From contig JACRJN010000144.1 of NCBI GenBank assembly GCA_016235675.1, positions 1-52,024 of the forward strand: a stretch of DNA of 52,024 nt, given 5' to 3'. The DNA is from Candidatus Schekmanbacteria bacterium (lineage in GTDB: Bacteria; SZUA-182). Shown here piece after piece: positions 16,454 to 25,668 of this stretch (within the stretch, counting starts at the first letter, position 1; the number at the start of each line of letters is the position of its first letter). The notes beneath the pieces are model-generated. The model was not told the origin of the DNA. It ran no database searches and saw only the letters and a list, made by a program, of their open reading frames with translations. The translations under genes were made by a program, and so were the position numbers.

Positions 16454-19400
16454 CTATCTCAGGAAAAGCCTGCGGATGATCGGCTGGTAGCGGGGAGGGA
16501 TAATTTGGCGATCGCTGGGGTCTTGTGGCAGAATGTGCGCGGTTAAATTTACCTTTTCATAGGGAGTATGTGGGGTGGTGTCGGTAAAATTACCAAATTC
16601 CCCGGATTTCTCATCGATAGGGGTTTCGCCCCAAAGGTTCGTTTGCTTTTCGTCCCGGAAGGAAACGGTCTGGTTTGGATGCGGCGGTTCATTTTTAGCG
16701 CGGTCGTTTTTAGTGGATAATGGCCCTGACTCAGCGGGGGTCAGCTTCCAGCGTTCGGGCAGATTTTGCTCCTGGGTAACCTGTTTATTATCAAGACTGG
16801 ATGTGCTGATGGGATTTGTGCGCGGCAAGGGGGCATTAGCCCTTGATTTTGGCGCAGGGGAATCGGTCAGATTTTGACGCAAATTTTTCAAACGCTGCAC
16901 CACCTGGGCAAAAACCTCATCATCCGCTAAATTTTCCTGCCCGGCATAGGGGGTGGAAATTTGGTCTTTTTCTTTGGCCTGATCGCCGTTATTGGAGGAA
17001 GGCAAATTTTTGGCCGATTTGGCTTGCAGGGTTTCTTTTGAGTTTTTGGCTTTTTGTTCGTCGGTATCGGTGGCGTTATCCGCTTGCCTGTCATCCTGAG
17101 CCGATTGACGGCCTGGCTGAGGAACAGTTAGTTTCCCGGAAGATTTTTGGGAAATCTCCCCGGTTCGGCGGCGGCGGGAATCCAACTGTTCCTTGCTTTG
17201 CCAGGCTAGAGCAACGGCCTTCTCCTTCTCCAGATTTTGCGAAAATTCCTTTGACAGTTTATCGATATTTTCCAGCGTCTTGCGCTTTAAATCTTCCATG
17301 TCCCGCTGAATTTTTTCCCGCTCTTCGGCTTGCTGCTGCATGGTTAAAGTCTGGTAGTCCTGCACTTGTTGGTGTGATTTGGCCAGCCTTTTTTCCTCGT
17401 TTCTGATTTGCGCCAACTGCTGCGCCGATTGTTGCAGTTTTTGGCTCCAGTCCTGAGCGGGTTTAATCTCCTGGGCAAGCTGCGCCAATTGTTTGCTCAA
17501 TATTTGTAATTCCTGCTCCTGCGCTTGTTTCAGCAGGTTTTGATCGGATGGGTTTAATTTATCCGCCGGGGCGGTTAATTCCTGCGCCAGGTCGGTCAAC
17601 TGCTTTTTATTTTGTTCCAGTTTACGGTAACTGTTTTTTAAGTTTTTGGTTTGGTTTTGTAAAAATTGAGCCTCGTTTGTGTTGGACAAACCTCTGCCAT
17701 GACCTGCATTGGTTTGGTCACGCTGAGCTAATTCTTTCAATGGATTATTTTTGGATAATTGCCGTTCTGAATTTTTATCGTTTTCCTGCCTTAAATTATG
17801 TTCCATATGGTTTTGCTGGCTGAGAGCTTCCGCAGCGGATTTAAGATAACCTTTAAGTTCCGCTCTCAGGTTTTCATCCGCATTGTCCCGGTTTGATTGC
17901 GATAAACTGCGATTTTTGGGGACATCCTGGTTGTACTGGTCGCTTTCCGTGTTTTGCATTTGGCTTTTTGCTGCTAACTTTTGCATAATTTCACCCCCCC
18001 GGCGCTTTAAATCGGTATCGGCTGTGGAAGTCTCAGCGAATTGTTCTAAATTTTGCCACAAGTTCTGTAATTGTTGAACCGAATTTCCCCCTTCGCTCGC
18101 TTTTTTGTCCAACTGACGGATTAAATCCAGCGTTGGCTCTGATTTAGGCTGGCCGGTATCGGGATGCGCATTCTGTCGGCGGATATTTTTTTGAGCCTTT
18201 AAGTTGTTGTCGTTCGTTACATCTTGATTCTCATTCTGTTGACTGTATTCCCGATATTCCTGCGTTCGATTCATGGCATCCCGGAAATTCGGTTCATTAA
18301 TATTTCCCCGCAGATTCGACTGCTTTGGCATGGGATTGTCGGGATCATTCAGATTCATGTCTTTATAAAGGTTTTTGTCGGCCTTTAAATTACCTTCCTT
18401 CCTCAAATTATTCTGCTCGGCTTTATTTTGACTAGATTGCCGGTATTCTTGCATTTGATTCAGGGTTTGCTGCATAATTTTTTGTAAATCGGGGTCTAAT
18501 TTATTAATGCTCTCCTGCATATTGGCTTGAACTTGCGGATGGGAATGGTCTAATTTCAGGTCTTTGAGGAAATCGGTAAGTGTATTGCCGGGAGGGTTGT
18601 TTTCCCCCGGCTTTTGTGGCTGTTTACTGGCGCGGGAATCCAGATATTTTTGTTTTTGGAGGTCATTTTGCCAATCCGGATTGAGTGCTTGCTCTGCATT
18701 TTGCATTTTGTTTAAATCTTTCTGCCGATTTTGATCTGATGCCGCGTTTTCTGAATAAATGTCATTGCGAAGCAGTTTTCCCGCCGAAGCCAGTTCAGAG
18801 GCTGCAATCTTATCGGGATGGTTTAGGTACTTGGAAATTTCAATTATACCGTTTATGTCATTGCGAGCGACCGAAGGAAGCGAAGCAATCTCTGTCCGTG
18901 CGTCTGAGATTGCTTCGGCGATAAGACTGCCTCGCAATGACAATTCAGTATACGGTATTTTAATACGTTCCAAGTCCCTTAGCTGTTCCGGCCATAACCC
19001 CTGGTTTTCCCTGGCGGTTTGAGATTGTCGGTTTAGGCCCGCCCCTAAATTTTTTGGGTACCGGTTTAACCGCCGGTCAGAATTATTGCCGTTTCCGTTG
19101 ACATTATTGCCCGGCGCCGCCGGTTGGTAATTAAAACCCGGTTTATCGGCGGATAGCCTTTGGCCATCCGGCAACTGCCCGCCGCGGCTGTCCAATCCCC
19201 TTTTTGCCCCCAAACTGGCTTCGCCCGTACCTCGACCTTTAGCCGTACTGACTAGCGTCGCCGGGTTGGCCGGGCTGACTCCGTTGATCAGGGCTTGGGA
19301 GATAATTCCCGCTCTTTGCTCATCCGTTTCCGGGGGTGTGATTTCGCTTCTTTCCGTATCGATATTGATCACCTTTTTGTGATGCGGTTTGGCGCTATGC

Positions 19401-20959
19401 CCCGCCAGCCTTATTTTCCACTCATCGCCGTTGCTTTCCTCTTCAGCTTCTTTGTCTCCGGCAATAACCTGCGCCTGATTTCGTGATGCGCCGGTGCCGC
19501 CGATGACGGCGTCCTGGTGAGTCTCAACCTTGTTGCGGGCGGTTTCGATTTCCTGGATCATTTCCAGCAATTCATCCTGCTGCTTTTGAATCATGGCAGA
19601 GATTTTTTGCAGTTCTTTTCCGACGAAACCGGTTGTGGTCTTACCTCTGTCCATTAAAGGGGGGGCAACTGGTGTCTCCGGGACTATTGGCTGCTTGCCT
19701 GGGGAGAACGTTGGGGGTTGTTGTCCCATCCTCGACACCAGTTGCTGGGGTTCTGTATTGTCGGCAATATTTTTGGTTAAATAGCGCTGTAATAATTCTT
19801 CAATCGGCGGCCGCGGGGCGGTCTTTTCGCTTTTGGCGCTTTTACTCTCCTGCTCAGGATTGGCGGTGTTTAATGGTGGCTGTATTTCATTGGGATTGGG
19901 GGTGATAACCGGGTTTTGGCCAATTCCGAAAATAAGTTCGATCTGCCGACCTTGGTTGATTACCTGTTCCAATTCCTTTTTAATATCGTCAAGCTGCGCC
20001 AGTTGCTGCCCCAACAGCTTAATATCCCGATCGATTCGGTGCACATCAACGCTGTTGAGCTTTTTTCGTTCCAGCATACCGGTCAGGTTTCTGATCTCCC
20101 GCAGGTCAGCGCTGATTTTGTTTTCCTCCGCCCCGGCTTCAGGGAGCATCCTGATATTGAATCGGGTATTTCCTACGTAGCTGGAAACGGCATGCGGGAG
20201 GGAAAAACTTATCAATAATGCCGCTAGATTTATCATAACCACTTGTTTTACCAGCCTGTTGCGAGGCAGATAAAATCTGCGGCGGGGAAATAATTTCTGC
20301 ACCGGATTGATTTTCAATGTATCCGCTACATTTGCCACCAGATAAGCTTGTAATCCCCCTGCATTTGGCCCGAAGGTTTGATATGAGGTTATCAGGGCTT
20401 GTTTCATTCCCAGGCGGTCATCGATCAACTGCGCCGTGCGTGGTATCGAATAGCGGGATCCTACCAAAAACCGGATTTCGATCAGCAGGCAATACCCCAG
20501 AAAAGACCAAAGCAGGGCCGACATTAAAATCTGAGGCAAAGCGACATACGGGATAAACGCTATTTGCATCGAAACCAGCAACACCGCAACCAAAAGCAGG
20601 CGAAAGCCGATCTGCTTTAATGTCAGGAGGTTTAGCCGCCAACAGGCGTCTTTCAGGTAAGCTTGGATAACATTATGTTCCGCCGTCTTGTTCCGGTTAT
20701 AACGCCCGCGATTGATTGTTCCCAGGAACAGAAAAATCAAAATCGGTATCCCGATCCCCAGAAACATACCGTCGAATACCCAAGGCCAAAAGAATATGCT
20801 ATTATTGCCATCGCGCCAATAATTAACGCCTGTATGTAGAATAGTGTAGAATGTTCTATAAAATAACGGTGAACCCGGTATCAAAGGCCAATAAACCGCT
20901 AAACCGGCCATAACCACAGCCAGGCTGATAACGGCAATAAGTTGGTTTTTTTTATTCAT
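16454..20959 (-). CDS. Giant membrane-anchored Gln/Asn-rich coiled-coil protein (DUF4175-like)
   Basis: I use the start at 20959 (MNKKNQLIAV); an upstream ATG at 21094 would only add translated repeat-like sequence. The product is 1501 residues. Four or five hydrophobic segments lie within the first ~270 residues (about 6-26, 58-80, 117-138, 142-166, 247-265). The rest is a long hydrophilic Gln/Asn/Lys-rich chain with heptad-like stretches. The layout of N-terminal helices and a low-complexity tail resembles DUF4175/TIGR02302 proteins, but I see no decisive motif. Residues about 673-701 (SLRGSLIAEAISDARTEI and neighbours) are the translation of a family A palindromic element, and a half element lies nearby. 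The gene converges on the methyltransferase at 15394. Confidence 0.6.
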   Translation of the reverse strand: MNKKNQLIAVISLAVVMAGLAVYWPLIPGSPLFYRTFYTILHTGVNYWRDGNNSIFFWPWVFDGMFLGIGIPILIFLFLGTINRGRYNRNKTAEHNVIQAYLKDACWRLNLLTLKQIGFRLLLVAVLLVSMQIAFIPYVALPQILMSALLWSFLGYCLLIEIRFLVGSRYSIPRTAQLIDDRLGMKQALITSYQTFGPNAGGLQAYLVANVADTLKINPVQKLFPRRRFYLPRNRLVKQVVMINLAALLISFSLPHAVSSYVGNTRFNIRMLPEAGAEENKISADLREIRNLTGMLERKKLNSVDVHRIDRDIKLLGQQLAQLDDIKKELEQVINQGRQIELIFGIGQNPVITPNPNEIQPPLNTANPEQESKSAKSEKTAPRPPIEELLQRYLTKNIADNTEPQQLVSRMGQQPPTFSPGKQPIVPETPVAPPLMDRGKTTTGFVGKELQKISAMIQKQQDELLEMIQEIETARNKVETHQDAVIGGTGASRNQAQVIAGDKEAEEESNGDEWKIRLAGHSAKPHHKKVINIDTERSEITPPETDEQRAGIISQALINGVSPANPATLVSTAKGRGTGEASLGAKRGLDSRGGQLPDGQRLSADKPGFNYQPAAPGNNVNGNGNNSDRRLNRYPKNLGAGLNRQSQTARENQGLWPEQLRDLERIKIPYTELSLRGSLIAEAISDARTEIASLPSVARNDINGIIEISKYLNHPDKIAASELASAGKLLRNDIYSENAASDQNRQKDLNKMQNAEQALNPDWQNDLQKQKYLDSRASKQPQKPGENNPPGNTLTDFLKDLKLDHSHPQVQANMQESINKLDPDLQKIMQQTLNQMQEYRQSSQNKAEQNNLRKEGNLKADKNLYKDMNLNDPDNPMPKQSNLRGNINEPNFRDAMNRTQEYREYSQQNENQDVTNDNNLKAQKNIRRQNAHPDTGQPKSEPTLDLIRQLDKKASEGGNSVQQLQNLWQNLEQFAETSTADTDLKRRGGEIMQKLAAKSQMQNTESDQYNQDVPKNRSLSQSNRDNADENLRAELKGYLKSAAEALSQQNHMEHNLRQENDKNSERQLSKNNPLKELAQRDQTNAGHGRGLSNTNEAQFLQNQTKNLKNSYRKLEQNKKQLTDLAQELTAPADKLNPSDQNLLKQAQEQELQILSKQLAQLAQEIKPAQDWSQKLQQSAQQLAQIRNEEKRLAKSHQQVQDYQTLTMQQQAEEREKIQRDMEDLKRKTLENIDKLSKEFSQNLEKEKAVALAWQSKEQLDSRRRRTGEISQKSSGKLTVPQPGRQSAQDDRQADNATDTDEQKAKNSKETLQAKSAKNLPSSNNGDQAKEKDQISTPYAGQENLADDEVFAQVVQRLKNLRQNLTDSPAPKSRANAPLPRTNPISTSSLDNKQVTQEQNLPERWKLTPAESGPLSTKNDRAKNEPPHPNQTVSFRDEKQTNLWGETPIDEKSGEFGNFTDTTPHTPYEKVNLTAHILPQDPSDRQIIPPRYQPIIRRLFLR
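18857..18941. repeat. Family A palindromic element inside a coding sequence
   Basis: The full element, from GTCATTGCGAGCGACC to CTCGCAATGAC, lies inside the 1501-residue gene and is read through in frame without a stop. It is flanked by the short inverted repeat ATACCGT (18846-18852) / ACGGTAT (18952-18958). A half copy (GTCATTGCGAAGCAG to GCCGAAGC, 18761-18790) lies 66 bases to the left. Confidence 0.85.
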
Positions 20960-21103
20960 GATAAGCGCCGCCTGATTACGAACGTTGACAGTGGTATAAA
21001 CATTACTGTTTTGTACACGACATTGCTGGGCGATATAAAAATAATAAGCAAGATACGTGCCTGAGCTAGAAATTTGGTAATATATTTCTTCCATATGAAA
21101 TTA

Positions 21104-21327
21104 TCATTGCGAGGCAGTCTTATCGCCGAAGCAATCTCCAAACGCACGGGCAGAGATTGCTTCGGCGATAAAGCCGCCTCGCAATGACTTATTATCCCGT
21201 TCCATCATCACACTTCCTCATAAGGAGGGTATTTAATGCAAGTAAAATTGTAGTGCCCACCATAAAACAATGGGAATTTTTAGAGTATTCGTGAGTTTGA
21301 TTTAATGGTGGGCACAGCCCACCCTAC
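21104..21327. repeat. Family A and family C elements upstream of the 21348 gene
   Basis: The family A element at 21104-21188 is a near-perfect long palindrome. A family C element follows at 21250-21327, with ends TAGTGCCCACCA and GGTGGGCACAGCCCACCC. They fill the space between the divergent genes at 20959 and 21348. I see no convincing promoter there by eye. Confidence 0.8.
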
Positions 21328-21347
21328 TTTCCGGTGAAGGCCATAAA

Positions 21348-22952
21348 ATGCTTAAAATAAAATTATTAATATTGGGAATAATTATTTTTTACACGGCAAT
21401 TCCGGCCTCGGCCATAGAACCCAACGATCTGCTCATAATTTACAACAAAAATTACGAGCAAAGCAAAGAAGTTGCCGAATATTATGCCAAAAAAAGAGCG
21501 GTTCCGGCCATCAATCTAATCGGGGTGGATTTACCGGAAAAGGAAAAAATCAGCCGGGAAACATATGAAGAAGATTTGTATCCCCACATTTACAATGCTG
21601 CGGCTTCTTTAAAAAAAGCGGGGCGTAATCCGGCGCTATTATTAGTCTACGGGATGCCTTTGGTGGTGAGCAAGGCTGATTTTCCCGCAGTTCGGCAGCA
21701 TAAAAAACAGGTTATCGCTAAAATTGAGGAATTAACCTCGATTTTAGCTCAATTAAACGCACGCCTGGATGAATTAATCTCCAATCAAATTAAGCCCGTC
21801 AAAAAAAGTCAAGCAGAGGGTATGGATAATCTGCCGGATATGCTAAACAAAATCCAGCGCACCCTGGCCCAAACCTCCGAGTATCGGAAAAAATTCCCTC
21901 CCGAATCCCCACTGCCTAAAAACGTCGAGGAGATAGAATCGATCATAATTCGTATGGTCGGGCTGGCCCCTTTGGTTCAGGAAATAGAGAGGAAAGCCAA
22001 CGATAAAATGGATAATATCCTGAATCTGGGTGTGTTGATGGAAAATCAATTGTTGAGGGTGTTCTTTTTGGGAGCGACATTCGAAAATGCCCCCGAATTG
22101 GCTTCCACTATGCGGATTGCCCGCGGGTTGGCCGGTGAGGCTAAGTTCTGGTACAGCTTGAAGGATTTCGATCCGGGACAGGAAAGCTCCGCCTCGCTGG
22201 AGAGCGAGCTTTCCCTGATTTTGGCTGAGCCGTATGTTAAGGCTAAATGGCTTCCCAACCCGTTCCAAAAACAATTTGATAAGCTACACGGCATAGAACA
22301 AATCCGGGATAAAGTGCTGAAAGTGGCGCGCCTGGATGCTCCGACTCCGGCATCAGCCAGGCGTTTGGTGGATGATTCCCTGTGGGCGGAGGACAGGGGG
22401 CTGAAAGGGGTTTTTTATCTGGACGCCCGCGGGAATGGCGTAAAGAAAATGGCTAAGGCTTATCAGGTATATGACCAATATATCCAAAATCTGCATACAA
22501 TTCTTAAAGAGAAAACTCATCTTCCGGTAGTGATGGATAGCAATGCGGAAGTTTTTCCGGAAAATGCCTGCCCGGACACCGCCTTATATTGCGGCTGGTA
22601 TTCACGGGGCAAATACGTCGCCGCCTTTAAATGGCAAAGGGGAGCGGTCGGTTTCCATGTCGCCAGTTCGGAGGCCGCCACTCTAAAGGATAAAGACAGC
22701 CAGGTTTGGTGCAAGCGTATGCTTGAAGAGGGGATAGCCGCCACCTTAGGCCCGGTGCAGGAACCCTATCTGCACTCCTTTCCCCGTCCCGATCATTTTT
22801 TCCCCTTGCTGCTGAGCGGCAAAGCCCCGCTGATCGATGTCTATTACCGCACGATCCCTTTACTTTCCTGGCGGCAGGTACTGATCGGTGATCCGCTCTA
22901 TAATCCTTTTAAAAAACACCCGGCGATTGATTTGGAATCAGGGGAAAATTAA
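21348..22952 (+). CDS. TIGR03790 family secreted protein
   Basis: A signal peptide covers about residues 1-22 (ending ASAIE). The mature start, PNDLLIIYNKNYEQSKEVAEYYAKKR followed by VPAINLIGV, is the signature of TIGR03790 proteins, found in many uncultured and soil bacteria with no assigned function. The C-terminal half contains KGVFYLDARG, CGWYSRGKY, the segment GAVGFHVASSEAATL and the end IGDPLYNPF. A helical insertion (about residues 110-215) separates the opening strand from the rest. The product is 534 residues. GAAGG precedes the ATG. Confidence 0.8.
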   Translation: MLKIKLLILGIIIFYTAIPASAIEPNDLLIIYNKNYEQSKEVAEYYAKKRAVPAINLIGVDLPEKEKISRETYEEDLYPHIYNAAASLKKAGRNPALLLVYGMPLVVSKADFPAVRQHKKQVIAKIEELTSILAQLNARLDELISNQIKPVKKSQAEGMDNLPDMLNKIQRTLAQTSEYRKKFPPESPLPKNVEEIESIIIRMVGLAPLVQEIERKANDKMDNILNLGVLMENQLLRVFFLGATFENAPELASTMRIARGLAGEAKFWYSLKDFDPGQESSASLESELSLILAEPYVKAKWLPNPFQKQFDKLHGIEQIRDKVLKVARLDAPTPASARRLVDDSLWAEDRGLKGVFYLDARGNGVKKMAKAYQVYDQYIQNLHTILKEKTHLPVVMDSNAEVFPENACPDTALYCGWYSRGKYVAAFKWQRGAVGFHVASSEAATLKDKDSQVWCKRMLEEGIAATLGPVQEPYLHSFPRPDHFFPLLLSGKAPLIDVYYRTIPLLSWRQVLIGDPLYNPFKKHPAIDLESGEN

Positions 22953-22960
22953 ACCTTTTA

Positions 22961-23013
22961 TTGACAAAACAGATATTGTCAGCATATAATTATGGCATAT
23001 TGATTTAGCATAT
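22961..23013 (+). promoter_or_regulatory. vapBC promoter with operator repeats
   Basis: A perfect TTGACA (22961-22966) and TATAAT (22985-22990) are separated by 18 bases. The inverted repeat TGACAA (22962-22967) / TTGTCA (22976-22981) overlaps the -35 box. Three direct copies of GCATAT start at 22982, 22995 and 23008, exactly 13 bases apart. This fits autorepression by the antitoxin-toxin complex. Confidence 0.75.
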
Positions 23014-23030
23014 TATGGAGGTTTAATTAT

Positions 23031-23243
23031 ATGCGGACTACTTTGAATATTGATAATGCCTTGGTAAATAAGCTGATGGAAATAACCCATGAGAAGTCTA
23101 AAACTAAAGCTATAACCATCGCCATTGAAGATTATTTGAAAAAAAAGAGTTTGCAAAAAATTCTTTCCTATCAAGGCAAATTGAATATTGAAAATAATTG
23201 GCAACAATTAGAAGAAGAAGAATTAAAAGAATATGGGAAATAA
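23031..23243 (+). CDS. vapB: VapB-type antitoxin
   Basis: A 70-residue ribbon-helix-helix antitoxin. The N-terminus MRTTLNIDNALVNKLMEI is the DUF2191/VapB pattern that binds DNA, and the acidic C-terminal tail would wrap the toxin. GGAGG precedes the ATG. The stop codon overlaps the start of the toxin gene by 11 bases, the usual coupling in vapBC operons. Confidence 0.88.
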   Translation: MRTTLNIDNALVNKLMEITHEKSKTKAITIAIEDYLKKKSLQKILSYQGKLNIENNWQQLEEEELKEYGK

Positions 23244-23628
23244 ATCTAAGATTATAGCGGACACCTGTATTTGGATTGAATTCTTTCGCAGCAAATCCGA
23301 AATCTCAAATCAATTGATGGAATTGATTGCCGCAAATCGTATAGTCGGTAACGGAATAATAATGGCAGAGCTTTTACAAGGGGTTAAAACAAATAAAGAA
23401 CGGGAAATTATAATTGAAACTTTCAAAACCCTTGATTATATGGAAATCGATAAAGAAGTATGGTTAAAAGCAGGCATCTTGGCCGCTGAAATGCGGAGCA
23501 AAGGGAGAACCATTCCGCTTTCCGATATTTTACTGGCTTGTTGTGCCGAAAAATATAACTTGCAGATTTTTACTGTTGATAAACATTTTCAGGACATTCC
23601 CAATATTTCAATCTTTCCTTTAGGCTAA
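23233..23628 (+). CDS. vapC: VapC-type PIN-domain toxin
   Basis: A PIN-fold ribonuclease toxin of 131 residues. The acidic catalytic residues are visible in order: ADTCIWIEFFR (first Asp), MAELLQGV (Glu), and SDILLACCAEKYNLQIFTVDKHF (two Asp). It is coupled to the upstream antitoxin. Its stop codon overlaps the stop of the convergent amidase gene by four bases (23625-23628), leaving no spacer at the edge of the phage-like region. Confidence 0.9.
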   Translation: MGNKSKIIADTCIWIEFFRSKSEISNQLMELIAANRIVGNGIIMAELLQGVKTNKEREIIIETFKTLDYMEIDKEVWLKAGILAAEMRSKGRTIPLSDILLACCAEKYNLQIFTVDKHFQDIPNISIFPLG

Positions 23629-24125
23629 CCCTCTTGGTTTAAAAGTGGTTTTATATGATCATCGGCCAAATACCGGCGCAAATCTTCCATGTTGATGTCG
23701 GGGCAAGTCTTGTCCTGATTTAATTCGTAATGGCCGAAAACGGCAGAAATGGGCAAATGAAAATTATCCAGCAATTCATTGACTAATTCCCGCAGGGTAT
23801 GAAACTGGCGGGAAGTGAAGCCGCTTTTCCCCCCAATCAGACAAATGCCGATGCTTTCCTGGTTGAAGCCGTATACATGTGCTCCTACCTCTTCCTCGGA
23901 CAGATAGGGATCGGTATCCAGGTTCCTGCCGCATTCTACCGTACCGTCCAGGAAATTCCAGGGTTTGCGGTTTTGATATTGGCGGCTGTCAGGATAGCCG
24001 TTGAGGATGACGAAGTGATAGCCGATCTTGCTAAAGCCGCGCTGTCTATGCCATTGATCGATCAAGGCAGCGTTGCCGAAGGCTGAATCGGAGCAATGAA
24101 TTACCAGGCGTTTTATGGGGTTCAT
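23625..24125 (-). CDS. N-acetylmuramoyl-L-alanine amidase (Amidase_2 endolysin)
   Basis: The enzyme cuts the amide bond between MurNAc and the stem peptide, probably for host lysis. It is a T7-lysozyme-like Amidase_2 domain of 166 residues with zinc ligands H10 (VIHCSDS), H132 (FGHYEL) and C141 (KTCPDI), plus DQWHRQRGFSKIGYHFVI and SIGICLIGG. There is no signal peptide, so release would need a holin. It is the last gene of the phage-like cluster on the - strand. Confidence 0.93.
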   Translation of the reverse strand: MNPIKRLVIHCSDSAFGNAALIDQWHRQRGFSKIGYHFVILNGYPDSRQYQNRKPWNFLDGTVECGRNLDTDPYLSEEEVGAHVYGFNQESIGICLIGGKSGFTSRQFHTLRELVNELLDNFHLPISAVFGHYELNQDKTCPDINMEDLRRYLADDHIKPLLNQEG

Positions 24126-24143
24126 AATTACCTCTCTTTCTTT

Positions 24144-24300
24144 ACCACGAAGATCACGAAGTGCACGAAGAAAACCCTTAATCCGGACGAGCCGGAATTC
24201 GAATTAAGACAATGAAGAAACCACAGAAACACTGAAAAACTAAATACACGGAAAAAATTAAAGTTTTTGTCTTCTTCGTGCTCTTCGTGTGCTTCGTGGT
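24144..24300. repeat. Family E palindrome (ACCACGAAG)
   Basis: The left arm is ACCACGAAGATCACGAAG and the right arm CTTCGTGTGCTTCGTGGT. Each is made of a repeated 9-base unit, with a filler that contains a second ACCACAGAAACACTG fragment. Relatives are at 26572-26821, 49211-49306 and 49875-50000. Confidence 0.8.
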
Positions 24301-24316
24301 TCAAAAATAGCTGGAA

Positions 24317-25507
24317 TTACCGACAAATCAAAATCACCGCCAAATCAGCCGCCCCATCGGCGATAGAATCAATATCAATGCTCACAATATCCCCCTCGGT
24401 CAAAGCGGTGACATCCGGTAAGCCGGATTCCGCTTTCTTGTCGGCGTCATTGTAGGCAAGACTGGGACGGTTACCCTGATTGGTAAAAATACTGGTTGAG
24501 TTTTTATTCACATCTACAACAGTATTGCCGGAGGCGCCGGTAGTCTTGCAATAGATATACACCTTTTCAATCGTCAAAGCCTGCGGTACGATCCAGACTC
24601 CGCCTTGTTCCACTCCCGTGTTGATAGTGCCGGAGATATACCAATTTTTACATTGCTTGGCCACCGACACATCCAGGTTGCCAGTTCCGTCGTTAAAGCG
24701 CGGCCGTTTTTTGCCGGCGACATCGTCAAACCAAAGCTGCCCGCGTACCGGTGAAGCCGGATCGCTGGTCAGCAAATGCAAACGCAGTTGCTGTAATTGC
24801 TTTTGGTTGCAATCCAAGTTATTCTTTAATAACCCAAACACATATAAATCATTGGTTAACAGAGCGCTCATTTCGCCGGGAGCAGGGCAATAGGCGGCGG
24901 CCTTGTCGCCCATATTAAGCATAGGCAACTGAATTTCTACCACCTTGGAAACTGTATCATTCGGCACGGTAATTCGGATAGATAAATTTATGCTGCTTAT
25001 GCTGGCTGCAATCGCTACCGCTTTTTCCCTCACGACCGCTGCCGGTTCGATCTGAGCGACGGTATCAAAATTGTTCGTCCCGTCGTTGATGCGCAATTGC
25101 ACCGCCAGATCAGGAGACTTAAGCCAGGCGGAAAAAGTCAGCGCCGAATTGGGAGGGATTAGCCCGCTGATCTTTAACTCCGGATATTTGGTTACTCCGG
25201 AACTGTTGCTGACAGTCAACTGGCATTTTTTGGCAAATCCCATAATTTCAGAGGTAAGCAGAGATTGGGCGATGGAACAGCCATCGGCGCTCAGCGTCCA
25301 CAATTCCGGGATGCCGTCGGTATTGGAATCCTTGGTAAACAGGCTGTGGGGGATGAAATTCACGCTGCCGGTGTCCTTTATATCCTGCTCGATATTGGAC
25401 AGCAGCGAATCCAGATTGATAAAGTTGTTGTTCATCCCGGTATGCCAGTTGATGTCATACTGCTGATAGTAACTGAAGCCGTAATTCGTGGTAGTTTGCT
25501 CGGACAT
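24317..25507 (-). CDS. Phage tail fibre or baseplate-type structural protein
   Basis: The product is 396 residues. The N-terminus TTNYGFSYYQQYDINWHTGMNNNF is typical of fibre or spike attachment segments. A beta-sandwich region follows, ending in GVWIVPQALTIEKVYIYCKTTGASGNTVVDV-like sequence with carbohydrate-binding character. It lies downstream of the NlpC/P60 gene, where phages place host-recognition genes. The exact role is inferred from position and the beta-rich composition. Confidence 0.6.
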   Translation of the reverse strand: MSEQTTTNYGFSYYQQYDINWHTGMNNNFINLDSLLSNIEQDIKDTGSVNFIPHSLFTKDSNTDGIPELWTLSADGCSIAQSLLTSEIMGFAKKCQLTVSNSSGVTKYPELKISGLIPPNSALTFSAWLKSPDLAVQLRINDGTNNFDTVAQIEPAAVVREKAVAIAASISSINLSIRITVPNDTVSKVVEIQLPMLNMGDKAAAYCPAPGEMSALLTNDLYVFGLLKNNLDCNQKQLQQLRLHLLTSDPASPVRGQLWFDDVAGKKRPRFNDGTGNLDVSVAKQCKNWYISGTINTGVEQGGVWIVPQALTIEKVYIYCKTTGASGNTVVDVNKNSTSIFTNQGNRPSLAYNDADKKAESGLPDVTALTEGDIVSIDIDSIADGAADLAVILICR

Positions 25508-25524
25508 GTTTTATACCTCCTTGG

Positions 25525-25668
25525 AAATAAAAAAGCCCGCCGGAGACTAAGCAGCGCCCCCCATTTGTCATTCCCGAATGAAGTTATCGGGAATCTAGTT
25601 TTTAGATTCCCGATAAAGGCATTCGGGAATGACATATTGAGAGGTTGCGGTTTAGTCTCCAGCGGGCT
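25525..25668 (-). terminator. Intrinsic terminator with a palindromic element in its loop
   Basis: Arms GCCCGCCGGAGACTAA (25533-25550 with flanks) and TTAGTCTCCAGCGGGC (25652-25668) pair with one mismatch. The A-run at 25525-25534 would give a U-tract on the - strand. The loop is about 100 bases and contains the complete family B element 25567-25633. The flank CTCAACACCC beyond the right arm closely matches the flank of the terminator at 32769. Confidence 0.75.

Noticed and set aside
16575-20556. Many + strand open frames opposite the 1501-residue gene
   Set aside because: They are shadows of a Gln/Asn-rich coding sequence, which leaves the opposite strand free of stops.
24144-24300. CRISPR-like array in ACCACGAAG repeats
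   Set aside because: The units are short, contiguous and palindromic with no unique spacers of even length.
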